Notes under the pieces: model-generated | Told to the model about the DNA's origin: nothing | Databases searched by the model: none | What the model saw: the letters and a program-made list of their open reading frames with translations, nothing else | Made by a program: the position numbers and the translations under genes | Assembly: GCF_000585995.1 (NCBI RefSeq) | Contig: NZ_CP007410.1 | Span: 2,011,430-2,075,429 of the forward strand | Source of the DNA: Pseudomonas brassicacearum | GTDB taxonomy: Bacteria > Pseudomonadota > Gammaproteobacteria > Pseudomonadales > Pseudomonadaceae | Direction of reading: 5' to 3' | Length of the DNA stretch: 64,000 nt | Shown: positions 53,501 through 62,024 of the stretch, piece by piece | How the letters are laid out: every line of letters starts with the position of its first letter | Position numbering within the stretch: position 1 is the first letter of the stretch

Positions 53501-54712
53501 TCAGCGGCTGGCGAAAAGGGGAGCCGCATCGCTCAAGGCGTGCAGTTTGAAGCTGCGGGCATACTTGGCCGGGTCCGAACCGTCCCAGATGGTGCCATCG
53601 ATCAACTGGCTGCTGCGCATGTCCTGGCGCGGGGACACGATGCCCAGTGCGCCAGCGGCTTCGCGGTACAGCTTGAGCTGCTGGACGTCCTGGGCCACGG
53701 CCAGGTAATCCGGGTCTTCGCGCAACAGCCCCCAGCGGCGGAACTGGGTCATGAACCACATGCCGTCGGACAGGTACGGCAGGTTGACCTCGCCATTGCC
53801 GTGGAACCGCATGGCGTGGGGATCCTGCCAACTGTTGCCCAAGCCATCGGCGTAGATCCCCAGCAACCGGGGTTCGATGCAGTCCAAGGGGGCGTCGAGG
53901 TATTCAGGCGCACTCAACAGTTGCGCGGTGCTGCGACGGTTTTCGCTGCTTTGTTCAATGAAGCGGCTGGCTTCGAGGATCGCCATCACCAGGGCCCGGG
54001 CGGTATTGGGGTGCTGCTCGACGAATGCGCGGGTGCAGCCCAGGACTTTTTCCGGGTGATCAGGCCAGATGGTCTGGGTGGTCGCCAGGGTGAAGCCCAG
54101 GTTCTGTTTCACCGCGCTGGCGCACCAGGGCTCGCCGACGCAAAAACCGTCGATACGCCCGGCTTGCAGGTGCGCGATCATTTGTGGCGGTGGCACCACC
54201 ACGCTGTCGACATCCGACAACGGATGGATGCCTTGGGCGGCGAGCCAGTAATAGAGCCACATGGCATGGGTGCCGGTGGGGAAGGTCTGGGCGAAGGTCA
54301 GTTTCGGGCGAGTTTGGTGCACGTGCTGTTCCAGTGCCTCAGGACTGGTCACGCCCAAGGCCTGCAGGCCATGGGACAGGTTGATGCTCTGGCCGTTCTG
54401 GTTCAGGCCCATCAGCACGGCCATGTCGGTCGGCGCGACACCGCCGATGCCCAGGTGCACGGCGTAGATCAGGCCGTACAGGCTGTGGGCGGCATCGATT
54501 TCACCGCTGACCAGCTTGTCCCGCAGGTTGGCCCAGGACGTCTGGCGCTTGAGGTTCAGGGTCAGGCCGTAGGGTTGGGCGAAGCCCTGGGTGGCGGCTA
54601 CCACCAGCGGGGCGCAGTCACTCAAGGCCATGAAGCCCAGGTTGATTGCGCTCTTTTCCGGGGCATCGCTGCCGTTGACCCAAGCCAGGGGGTTGGCTGG
54701 AACTTCATTCAT
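53501..54712 (-). CDS. nasS: Nitrate sensor NasS (NrtA/CmpA-type binding protein, cytoplasmic)
   Basis: 403 residues from ATG 54712 (AAGGTGATG upstream). It is related to the periplasmic nitrate-binding protein NrtA but has no signal peptide, as expected for the cytoplasmic sensor. Conserved segments are LGFMALSDCAPLVVAATQGF, VSGEIDAAHSLYGLIYA and GFCVGEPWCASAVK. In other proteobacteria NasS binds nitrate or nitrite and then releases NasT. It heads the nasS-nasT operon. Confidence 0.94.
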   Translation of the reverse strand: MNEVPANPLAWVNGSDAPEKSAINLGFMALSDCAPLVVAATQGFAQPYGLTLNLKRQTSWANLRDKLVSGEIDAAHSLYGLIYAVHLGIGGVAPTDMAVLMGLNQNGQSINLSHGLQALGVTSPEALEQHVHQTRPKLTFAQTFPTGTHAMWLYYWLAAQGIHPLSDVDSVVVPPPQMIAHLQAGRIDGFCVGEPWCASAVKQNLGFTLATTQTIWPDHPEKVLGCTRAFVEQHPNTARALVMAILEASRFIEQSSENRRSTAQLLSAPEYLDAPLDCIEPRLLGIYADGLGNSWQDPHAMRFHGNGEVNLPYLSDGMWFMTQFRRWGLLREDPDYLAVAQDVQQLKLYREAAGALGIVSPRQDMRSSQLIDGTIWDGSDPAKYARSFKLHALSDAAPLFASR

Positions 54713-54966
54713 CGCGCATCACCTTCCACGTAAAAAAAGCGCCGTACCCAGCGCTTGCCGGGGCAGGCCGGATGACGACGCCGTTGTCCTTTAAAACAGT
54801 GTGGCACTCATTCCGCCATTGGCATGGGCGCCGATGAACGAAAAGGGTGCAAGGCATATGCCAGTGCGTGCCTCATCACCTTTCCCAAAGCCAGGGTTCT
54901 CGCCGGTCGCCCTCCTGCCCGGTATAATCCCGTCACTTTTTATCGCCCAGAGAGTCAAACCCGCCC

Positions 54967-55986
54967 ATGTACACCCTGGCCCGTCAGCTGTTGTTCAAAC
55001 TTTCCCCGGAAACCTCTCACGATCTGTCCCTGGACCTGATCGGCGCGGGTGGGCGTCTGGGACTTAACAGCTTGCTGTGCAAGGCCCCGGCGAAAGTGCC
55101 GGTGACGGTCATGGGTCTGGAGTTCCCCAACCCGGTCGGATTGGCGGCAGGCCTGGACAAGAATGGCGCGGCCATCGACGGGTTCGCCCAGCTGGGATTC
55201 GGTTTCGTGGAAATCGGTACCGTCACGCCGCGCCCGCAGCCGGGTAATCCCAAGCCACGGCTTTTCCGCCTGCCCCAAGCCGAGGCGATCATCAACCGCA
55301 TGGGCTTCAACAACCTGGGGGTCGATCACTTGCTGGCTCGGGTGGCCGCCGCCAAGTACAAGGGCGTGCTGGGCATCAACATCGGCAAGAATTTCGACAC
55401 CCCGGTGGAGCGCGCCGTCGACGATTACCTGATCTGCCTGGACAAGGTCTACGCCCATGCCAGCTATGTGACCGTCAACGTCAGCTCGCCGAACACCCCG
55501 GGGCTGCGCAGCCTGCAGTTCGGTGATTCCCTCAAGCAACTGCTGGCCGACTTGGCCCGGCGGCGCGCCGAGCTGGCGGTGGTGCATGGCCGGCATGTGC
55601 CGCTGGCGATCAAGATTGCCCCGGACATGACCGACGAAGAAACCACCCAGGTTGCCCAGGCCCTGATCGAGACGGGCATGGACGCGGTGATCGCCACCAA
55701 CACGACGTTGGGTCGCGAAGGTGTCGAGGGGCTGGAGCACGGTGATGAGGCGGGTGGGTTGTCTGGCGCGCCGGTGCGTGACAAGAGCACCCACACCGTG
55801 AAGGTCCTGGCCGCCGAACTGGCGGGGCGCTTGCCGATCATCGCGGCGGGCGGGATTACCGAAGGCCGGCATGCCGCCGAGAAAATCACCGCCGGGGCGA
55901 GCCTGGTGCAGATTTATTCGGGCTTTATCTATAAAGGGCCGGCGTTGATTCGTGAGTCGGTGGATGCTATCGCGGCGTTGCGTTGA
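54967..55986 (+). CDS. pyrD: Dihydroorotate dehydrogenase (quinone), class 2
   Basis: 339 residues from ATG 54967. An N-terminal membrane-contact helix ([21 protein letters not shown], shortened here) precedes an FMN barrel with [39 protein letters not shown], the catalytic serine in [15 protein letters not shown] and [10 protein letters not shown]. It oxidises dihydroorotate with quinone in pyrimidine synthesis. It is divergent from nasS across 254 bp, and a long inverted repeat follows its stop. Confidence 0.96.
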   Translation: MYTLARQLLFKLSPETSHDLSLDLIGAGGRLGLNSLLCKAPAKVPVTVMGLEFPNPVGLAAGLDKNGAAIDGFAQLGFGFVEIGTVTPRPQPGNPKPRLFRLPQAEAIINRMGFNNLGVDHLLARVAAAKYKGVLGINIGKNFDTPVERAVDDYLICLDKVYAHASYVTVNVSSPNTPGLRSLQFGDSLKQLLADLARRRAELAVVHGRHVPLAIKIAPDMTDEETTQVAQALIETGMDAVIATNTTLGREGVEGLEHGDEAGGLSGAPVRDKSTHTVKVLAAELAGRLPIIAAGGITEGRHAAEKITAGASLVQIYSGFIYKGPALIRESVDAIAALR

Positions 55987-56004
55987 TTGATCTTTGGAAA
56001 TCCA

Positions 56005-56160
56005 TGGTGGCGAGGGGATTTATCTGTGGCGAGGGGATTTATCCCCGTTGGGCTGCGCAGCAGCCCCCCGAAAGAACACCTACCCGATCAACCTGACACA
56101 CCGAGGCGGTAGTTATAGGGGCTGCTGCGCAGCCCAGCGGGGATAAATCCCCTCGCCACA
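56005..56160. repeat. Long inverted repeat of the GTGGCGAGGGGATTTATCCCC type with a partial tandem copy
   Basis: A 43-base arm at 56024-56066 is matched by its inverted copy at 56118-56160. Just before the left arm, 56005-56023 repeats its first 18 or so bases in tandem. It sits between pyrD and the convergent rmf gene and is a third palindrome type, distinct from the GTGGGAGCGAGC and GTGGCGAGGGAGC types. Confidence 0.88.
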
Positions 56161-56210
56161 ACTGTGTTCACAGCTCCGGTAGGAGTGGTGTTTATCAGAA
56201 TCCAGGCATT

Positions 56211-56235
56211 AAAAAGGGCTCCTCGAAGGAGCCCC
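56211..56235 (-). terminator. Intrinsic terminator of rmf
   Basis: An 8-bp stem (GGGCTCCT with AGGAGCCC) with a triloop is followed on the minus strand by five T (56215-56211). It lies 90 bases after the rmf stop. Confidence 0.75.
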
Positions 56236-56325
56236 CTGGGCCGTAGCCCGCCGTCCGGGTGGGACGCGCGTGGTTAAATCAATGTGGATATCAAATTGTC
56301 GAGTTCTTGAGTGTTTAGCCCTGTG

Positions 56326-56541
56326 TCAGCCGACGGCGTGAAGTTCGTTGAGTCTATGGATACCCGCAGTGCCGGTCATACCGTCCCAGTTGTCGCCGCG
56401 TCCTTCTCGCCAGCCATTGATCCAGGCTTGACGTACTGACGGTAGAGTAAAGGGGCAAAGCTCACGGGATTTACCACCAACGCCATATTGGTAACCGCGT
56501 AAAAATGCTCTTTCCAACGGATCACGCTTAAGTCTTCTCAT
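56326..56541 (-). CDS. rmf: Ribosome modulation factor
   Basis: 71 residues from ATG 56541. The basic protein matches Rmf throughout: RRLKRDPLERAFLRGYQYGVGGKSRELCPF, here only partly cited, then RQAWINGWREGRGDNWDGMTG. Rmf binds 70S ribosomes in stationary phase and drives formation of inactive 100S dimers. It is followed by an intrinsic terminator. Position between pyrD and rlmKL is as in P. aeruginosa (PA3050, PA3049, PA3048). Confidence 0.95.
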   Translation of the reverse strand: MRRLKRDPLERAFLRGYQYGVGGKSRELCPFTLPSVRQAWINGWREGRGDNWDGMTGTAGIHRLNELHAVG

Positions 56542-57072
56542 AGGGTGTTGCCCTCACTTGTTGACTGTTGCTTAGCGTCGACCTCTATCGAGGCCGGGGC
56601 AGAATCATTCTGCCGTTGGTGGCTCGTTGCCGGCGTGACGAGCCGAGGTGTTGACGCCGTTGCGACGTCAACCTGTGTTGAGTTCTAACCAAAGCGTCAC
56701 ATGGATGGAATGATCGTTTTGTCATAAGCACGTAACGATAAAGATGTTAGGGCGATAAGTAACTTCATGTTCGTTGACCGCTTTTGAGCAAGACCCCTGT
56801 ATGATCGGCCCTGCGCCAAAGGGGACCGGCTTTCCTTGAATGAGAATGTCCTCCCGTTGCACTCGGGTACTATTCGACGAAAGGGGCGAGTTTTCACAAT
56901 TTGTTGCACAGAATTTTTTATCTGCCCTCGCATCTAAGCTCTTTTAACCTGAGCGGCGAGGGCGGCACGGCACACATTCGTGCCACACGGGTGCTCTTGA
57001 GAAAAGCACCTGATTGAACCCGGCCCGGCAATGCGTTGCCCGGTCCACTTAGCCAAAGGCTCTGGAAATCCC
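56542..57072. other. Divergent region between rmf and rlmKL
   Basis: 531 bases without a convincing gene; a 78-residue minus-strand frame (56697-56933) has no ribosome binding site and atypical composition. The right part (56924-57045) is rich in hairpins and is listed separately. A possible sigma-70 promoter for it is TTCACA at 56893-56898, 17 bp, TTTTAT at 56916-56921. Confidence 0.45.
56924..57045 (+). other. Chain of hairpins upstream of rlmKL, possible structured leader or small RNA
   Basis: Four stems follow one another: GCCCTCGC (56924-56931) with GCGAGGGC (56956-56963), with an inner GCTC/GAGC; GGCAC/GTGCC (56969-56984); GGTGCT...AGCACC (56990-57010); and CCCGGCAA/TTGCCCGG just before the ribosome binding region of rlmKL. 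None ends in a U-tract. The predicted promoter start falls at the first stem. Confidence 0.4.
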
Positions 57073-59343
57073 ATGTCCGATCGTTTCGAACTCTTCCTCA
57101 CTTGCCCCAAGGGCCTCGAAGGCCTGCTCATCGAGGAAGCCGTCGGGCTTGGCCTTGAAGAGGCGCGCGAGCACACTTCGGCGGTGCGCGGCATGGCCGA
57201 CATGGAGACGGCGTATCGCCTGTGCCTGTGGTCGCGCCTGGCCAACCGCGTGTTGCTGGTCCTCAAGCGTTTTCCAATGAAGGACGCCGAAGACCTGTAC
57301 CACGGTGTGCTGGATGTCGACTGGCAAGACCACATGCTGGCCGATGGCACCCTGGCGGTGGAGTTCAGCGGGCACGGCTCGGGCATCGATAACACCCATT
57401 TCGGCGCCTTGAAGGTCAAGGACGCCATCGTCGACAAGCTGCGCACCCCGACGGGCGAGCGGCCGTCCATCGACAAGCTCAACCCGGACTTGCGCATTCA
57501 CCTGCGCCTGGACCGTGGCGAAGCCATTCTCTCCCTGGACCTCTCCGGCCACAGCCTGCACCAGCGCGGCTATCGCCTGCAGCAAGGCGCCGCGCCGCTG
57601 AAGGAAAACCTCGCCGCGGCGATCCTGATCCGCGCCGGCTGGCCGCGCATTGCCGCTGAAGGCGGGGCACTGGCCGACCCGATGTGCGGTGTGGGCACGT
57701 TCCTGGTGGAAGCCGGGATGATCGCCGCCGACATGGCGCCGAACCTGCGTCGCCAGCAGTGGGGCTTCACCGCCTGGCTCGGCCACGTGCCGGCGCTGTG
57801 GAAGAAGCTCCATGAAGAAGCCACCGCCCGCGCTGACGCCGGGTTGGCCAAGCCACCGTTGTGGATTCGCGGCTACGAAGCCGATCCACGGCTGATCCAG
57901 CCGGGCCGTAATAACGTCGAGCGTGCGGGCCTGAGCGAGTGGATCAAAATCTATCAAGGCGAAGTCGCCACGTTCGAGCCGCGTCCGGACCAGAACCAGA
58001 AGGGCCTGGTGATCTGCAACCCGCCGTACGGCGAGCGTCTGGGCGACGAAGCCAGCCTGCTTTACCTCTATCAGAACCTCGGCGAGCGTCTGCGCCAGGC
58101 GTGCCTGAACTGGGAAGCGGCGGTGTTCACCGGCGCTCCGGACCTGGGCAAGCGCATGGGCATTCGCAGTCACAAGCAGTATTCGTTCTGGAACGGTGCC
58201 TTGCCCTGCAAGCTGTTGCTAATCAAAGTGCTGCCGGATCAGTTCGTGACCGGCGAGCGTCGTAGCCCGGAACAGCGTCAGGCCGAGCGTGAGCAGGCTG
58301 CCTATGATCAGGCGCCTGAAGTCCCGCAAGAGCGCCAGTACAACAAGAACGGCAACCCGATCAAACCGACTCCGGCACCGGCCCCCGTTGTGGAGCAGGC
58401 GCGGTTGAGCGAAGGCGGGCAGATGTTCGCCAATCGCCTGCAAAAAAACCTCAAGTTGCTGAGTAAGTGGGCCAAGCGTGAAGGTGTGGATTGCTACCGG
58501 GTCTACGATGCCGACATGCCGGAATATTCCATGGCCATCGACCTGTACCACGATTGGGTACACGTCCAGGAATACGTCGCGCCAAAATCCATCGACCCGG
58601 AAAAGGCCTCGGCCCGGCTGTTCGACGCCTTGGCGGCGATTCCCCAGGCCCTGAACATCGACAAGAACCGCGTGGTGATCAAGCGTCGCGAGCGTCAGAG
58701 CGGCACCAAGCAGTACGAGCGCCAGAGCGCCCAGGGCAAGTTCACCGAGGTCAACGAAGGCGGCGTGAAACTGCTGGTCAACCTCACCGATTACCTGGAC
58801 ACCGGGCTGTTTCTCGACCACCGGCCGATGCGCCTGCGGATCCAGAAAGAAGCGGCCGGCAAGCGCTTCCTCAACCTGTTCTGCTACACCGCGACCGCCA
58901 GCGTCCACGCCGCCAAGGGCGGTGCGCGCAGCACCACCAGCGTCGACTTGTCGAAAACCTATCTGGATTGGGCCCGACGCAACCTGTCGCTCAACGGGTT
59001 TTCCGACAAAAACCGCCTGGAGCAGGGCGATGTGATGGCCTGGCTCGACGCCAGCCGTGACGAGTACGACCTGATCTTCATCGACCCGCCGACCTTCTCC
59101 AACTCCAAGCGCATGGAGGGGGTGTTCGACGTGCAGCGCGACCATGTCCAACTGCTGGACTTGGCCATGGCTCGCCTGGCGCCGGGCGGCGTGCTGTATT
59201 TCTCCAACAACTTCCGCAAGTTCCAGCTCGAGGACAACCTCGGCGAGCGCTACGCAGTGGAAGAGATCACCGCCAAGACCATTGATCCGGATTTTGCCCG
59301 CAACGGCAAGATTCATCGAGCCTGGAAGATCATGGCGCGTTGA
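57073..59343 (+). CDS. rlmL: Bifunctional 23S rRNA methyltransferase RlmKL (G2069 m7G / G2445 m2G)
   Basis: 756 residues from ATG 57073 (MSDRFELFLTCPKGLEG). N-terminal THUMP domain (about 45-155), the first methyltransferase (RlmL) with DPMCGVGTFLVEA and the catalytic NPPYGERLG (about residue 316), a proline-rich linker, and the second methyltransferase (RlmK) with LNLFCYTATASVHAA and IDPPTFSNSKRM (about 675). It methylates two guanines of 23S rRNA. A weak hairpin (59365-59387, 9-bp stem without a U-tract) follows the stop. Confidence 0.96.
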   Translation: MSDRFELFLTCPKGLEGLLIEEAVGLGLEEAREHTSAVRGMADMETAYRLCLWSRLANRVLLVLKRFPMKDAEDLYHGVLDVDWQDHMLADGTLAVEFSGHGSGIDNTHFGALKVKDAIVDKLRTPTGERPSIDKLNPDLRIHLRLDRGEAILSLDLSGHSLHQRGYRLQQGAAPLKENLAAAILIRAGWPRIAAEGGALADPMCGVGTFLVEAGMIAADMAPNLRRQQWGFTAWLGHVPALWKKLHEEATARADAGLAKPPLWIRGYEADPRLIQPGRNNVERAGLSEWIKIYQGEVATFEPRPDQNQKGLVICNPPYGERLGDEASLLYLYQNLGERLRQACLNWEAAVFTGAPDLGKRMGIRSHKQYSFWNGALPCKLLLIKVLPDQFVTGERRSPEQRQAEREQAAYDQAPEVPQERQYNKNGNPIKPTPAPAPVVEQARLSEGGQMFANRLQKNLKLLSKWAKREGVDCYRVYDADMPEYSMAIDLYHDWVHVQEYVAPKSIDPEKASARLFDALAAIPQALNIDKNRVVIKRRERQSGTKQYERQSAQGKFTEVNEGGVKLLVNLTDYLDTGLFLDHRPMRLRIQKEAAGKRFLNLFCYTATASVHAAKGGARSTTSVDLSKTYLDWARRNLSLNGFSDKNRLEQGDVMAWLDASRDEYDLIFIDPPTFSNSKRMEGVFDVQRDHVQLLDLAMARLAPGGVLYFSNNFRKFQLEDNLGERYAVEEITAKTIDPDFARNGKIHRAWKIMAR

Positions 59344-59488
59344 CCCGTAGCTGATTGGATCCACGAAGCCTTGTAATTCAAGGCTTCTGGCCTTGTCAGG
59401 GGGCTGGCCAAAGTGATGGCGAATAGCTATAACTTAGGCTGTGTCCAGGGCTGTGCCTATGCCTGGCTCCTTTCCCTGAGTTGTATTT

Positions 59489-61876
59489 ATGGCATTGCAT
59501 CAGGTACGCCCCAGAATCCTGGGCTTTATCAGCGAAGACGTATCGGCCTGGCTGGTGGCTTCGTTGGTCTTGCTGGCCGGTACGTTCCTGACCGGCTTGC
59601 TGGCCTGGGCGATGATGAACCTGTCCCAACAGCAGTTAAGCCAGCGCTTCGAGTTGCAAGCCGAAGAGCGCTTCAGTCGCCTTGAGGAGCGTTTCGAGGG
59701 GCAGGAGCAACGCCTCGACAGCCTCAGGCGTTTCTTTGCTAACTCGCAAGGGGTTTCCAACGATGAATTCCGCGGCTACGCCGACGCGCTGTTGCGGCGT
59801 ACCCGCGCCTTCGTCTGGGCGCCGAGGGTGCTTCGGGGCGAACGGCAATCGTTTGAACAGCTGGCACGGGCCGAAGGGGCAGACAGCTTTGCTATCCGTG
59901 AGGCCGATGACACCGGTGGTTTGCGGCAAGCCGCTGAGCGGGACGAATACGCGCCAATGCTCTATATCCAGAGCCAGGCGTCCTCCGGGTCATTGTTGGG
60001 GTTGGATCTACTGGCCGACCCATTACGCCGTGCCACGCTCGAGCGGGCTCGCCAGCGTGGCGCTCTGGTGGTCTCGCAGCCATTGGATCTGATGGGCGGC
60101 GACCCGGGCTTTACGCGTGGAGTTTTGCTGGTTGCACCGGTCACCAGGGCATCGGCGAAGGAGCCGTTCGGCTACGTGGTGGCGGCCATCAGCATGCGCC
60201 AGTTGGTCGGTGATGGCCTGCCGGAGTCCGGTCATGACAACCTTTCGATGCGTGTCCTGGATTTGTCCACGGATGATCGGGAGGAAATACTGTTCGAGTC
60301 CCCCGACCCAGCGGCCGACAGCGATTTGTCGGCGACCCGTCTGTTACGTCTGGCCGATCATGACTTTCGGGTGGAGTTGCGGCCCAGCAGCACCTTTCTG
60401 GCGACCAACCATTCCACCGCAATGAGCCTGGTGGTGCTGGGCAGTTTGCTCAGCCTGTTGCTCAGCGCCTTGCTCTACGTGTTGGTCAGCCAGCGGCAAC
60501 GGGCCCTGAAACTGGTGGAGCAACGGACCCAAGAACTGCGCGCCCGTGAACAAGAGTTGCGCGGTACCCATGGGCAGTTGCGGGGCGTGCTGGATGCCGC
60601 GACCCAAGTCGCGATCATCGCCACGGACCTGCGCGGTGTCATCACCACGTTCAATGCCGGCGCTGAACAGATGCTCGGCTATGACAGCAGTGAGGTCCTG
60701 CACAGCATGACGCTCGAGGGCCTGCACGTTCCGCGCGAACTCCAGGCCCGGGCCGCGCAGCTCGGCGCGCGTTATGGCAAACCGATCCCTACGTGCCACG
60801 CCATGTTGGTCGAAGGGGGCGAGCAGGGTGGCCAACAGGCCCGGGAATGGACGCTGGTGCGTCGCGATGGCAGCCACTTGACCGTGAACATGCTGGCCAC
60901 GCCGATGCTCGATGACCAGGGGCTGTGGGTCGGGCATCTGGCGATCTGCATCGATATCACCGAACGCAAGCGCGTCCACGAGGCCCTGGCCGCCCGGGAC
61001 CTGTTGTTGAAAAAACTCAGCGCCCACGTTCCCGGCGGTATTTATCAGTTCAAAATGGATTTCAATGGCCGCTTCAGCGTGATCTATGCCAGTGACGGCA
61101 TTCGCGAGATCTACGAGCTGGAGCCCGATGTGTTGGTGGCAAACGCCGAAGCAGTGTTCTTGCGCATTCACCCGCTGGACAACGCCCGGGTTCGCGCCTC
61201 GATTCGTGCTTCGGCCGATACCTTGAGCCCGTGGCGGGAGGAGTACCGTGTGCAGTTGCCCCTGCGTGGCCTGCGATGGGTGCGCGGCGAGGCCACGCCT
61301 GAGGAGTTGCCCGGCGGTGGAGTTCTGTGGCACGGCTATATCTCGGATATTTCCGATCTCAAGCGGGTGGAAGAGGAGCTGCGGGCCTTGTCGGTGACCG
61401 ATGCCTTGACCGGCATCCGCAACCGGCGCTATTTCCAGGAGCGCCTGACCTCGGAAATGCTCCGGGTCGAACGCGGCTCTGGCGAGCTGGCGGTCATCAT
61501 GCTCGACATCGATCACTTCAAGCGTATCAATGATCAGCACGGCCATGCCGTGGGCGACCGCGTATTGCAGGCGGTTTGCCAGCGCATTGCCCAGCGGCTC
61601 AGGCGTACCGACGTGTTCTGCCGGCTGGGCGGGGAGGAGTTCGTGGTGCTGTGCCCTGACACCGACGGTACCAGCGCCTATGCATTGGCCATTGGCCTGT
61701 GGGAAGGCCTGCGCGGTGCGCCGATCGATGACGTGGGTATCGTCACCGCCAGTTTTGGTATTGCCAGTTGGCGTGTCGGGGAGGGCGCGGATGCGTTGCT
61801 GTTGCGGGCTGACTCAGGCGTGTATGCGGCCAAGCAGGCCGGACGGGATCGGGTCGAGTCGCAGCCGGGGGCGTAG
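59489..61876 (+). CDS. Membrane diguanylate cyclase with CHASE, two PAS and GGDEF domains
   Basis: 795 residues. Membrane helix at about 20-45, periplasmic CHASE-type sensor (about 50-300, with YADALLRRTRAFVWAPRV), second helix at about 310-335, coiled coil, PAS 1 (about 360-490, ending CIDITERKR), PAS 2 (about 505-625, ISDISDLKRVEEEL) and GGDEF (about 630-790). The active site GGEEF is at residues 714-718 and is intact. The inhibitory site RRTD lies five residues before it, so product feedback is likely. No EAL domain follows, so it should only make cyclic di-GMP. The signal bound by the CHASE domain is unknown. Confidence 0.93.
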   Translation: MALHQVRPRILGFISEDVSAWLVASLVLLAGTFLTGLLAWAMMNLSQQQLSQRFELQAEERFSRLEERFEGQEQRLDSLRRFFANSQGVSNDEFRGYADALLRRTRAFVWAPRVLRGERQSFEQLARAEGADSFAIREADDTGGLRQAAERDEYAPMLYIQSQASSGSLLGLDLLADPLRRATLERARQRGALVVSQPLDLMGGDPGFTRGVLLVAPVTRASAKEPFGYVVAAISMRQLVGDGLPESGHDNLSMRVLDLSTDDREEILFESPDPAADSDLSATRLLRLADHDFRVELRPSSTFLATNHSTAMSLVVLGSLLSLLLSALLYVLVSQRQRALKLVEQRTQELRAREQELRGTHGQLRGVLDAATQVAIIATDLRGVITTFNAGAEQMLGYDSSEVLHSMTLEGLHVPRELQARAAQLGARYGKPIPTCHAMLVEGGEQGGQQAREWTLVRRDGSHLTVNMLATPMLDDQGLWVGHLAICIDITERKRVHEALAARDLLLKKLSAHVPGGIYQFKMDFNGRFSVIYASDGIREIYELEPDVLVANAEAVFLRIHPLDNARVRASIRASADTLSPWREEYRVQLPLRGLRWVRGEATPEELPGGGVLWHGYISDISDLKRVEEELRALSVTDALTGIRNRRYFQERLTSEMLRVERGSGELAVIMLDIDHFKRINDQHGHAVGDRVLQAVCQRIAQRLRRTDVFCRLGGEEFVVLCPDTDGTSAYALAIGLWEGLRGAPIDDVGIVTASFGIASWRVGEGADALLLRADSGVYAAKQAGRDRVESQPGA

Positions 61877-61891
61877 GCGGGTACTCGGTCA

Positions 61892-61983
61892 ACTGTGGGA
61901 GCGGGCTTGCTCGCGAAGGCGGTGTTACATCCAACAATTTCGTTGACTGACACACTGTCTTCGCGAGCAAGCCCGCTCCCACA
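61892..61983. repeat. REP inverted pair, GGGCTTGCTCGCGAA subtype
   Basis: Direct copy 61892-61922 and inverted copy 61955-61983 between the convergent cyclase and dacB genes. Same subtype as 33520-33612. Confidence 0.88.
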
Positions 61984-62024
61984 TGGGGTCTCTGGTCGCC
62001 GCTAACCTTTGGCGAATCGAGAAC

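Noticed and set aside
56697..56933. 78-codon minus-strand frame upstream of rlmKL
   Set aside because: No ribosome binding site or motif; it overlaps the predicted rlmKL promoter.
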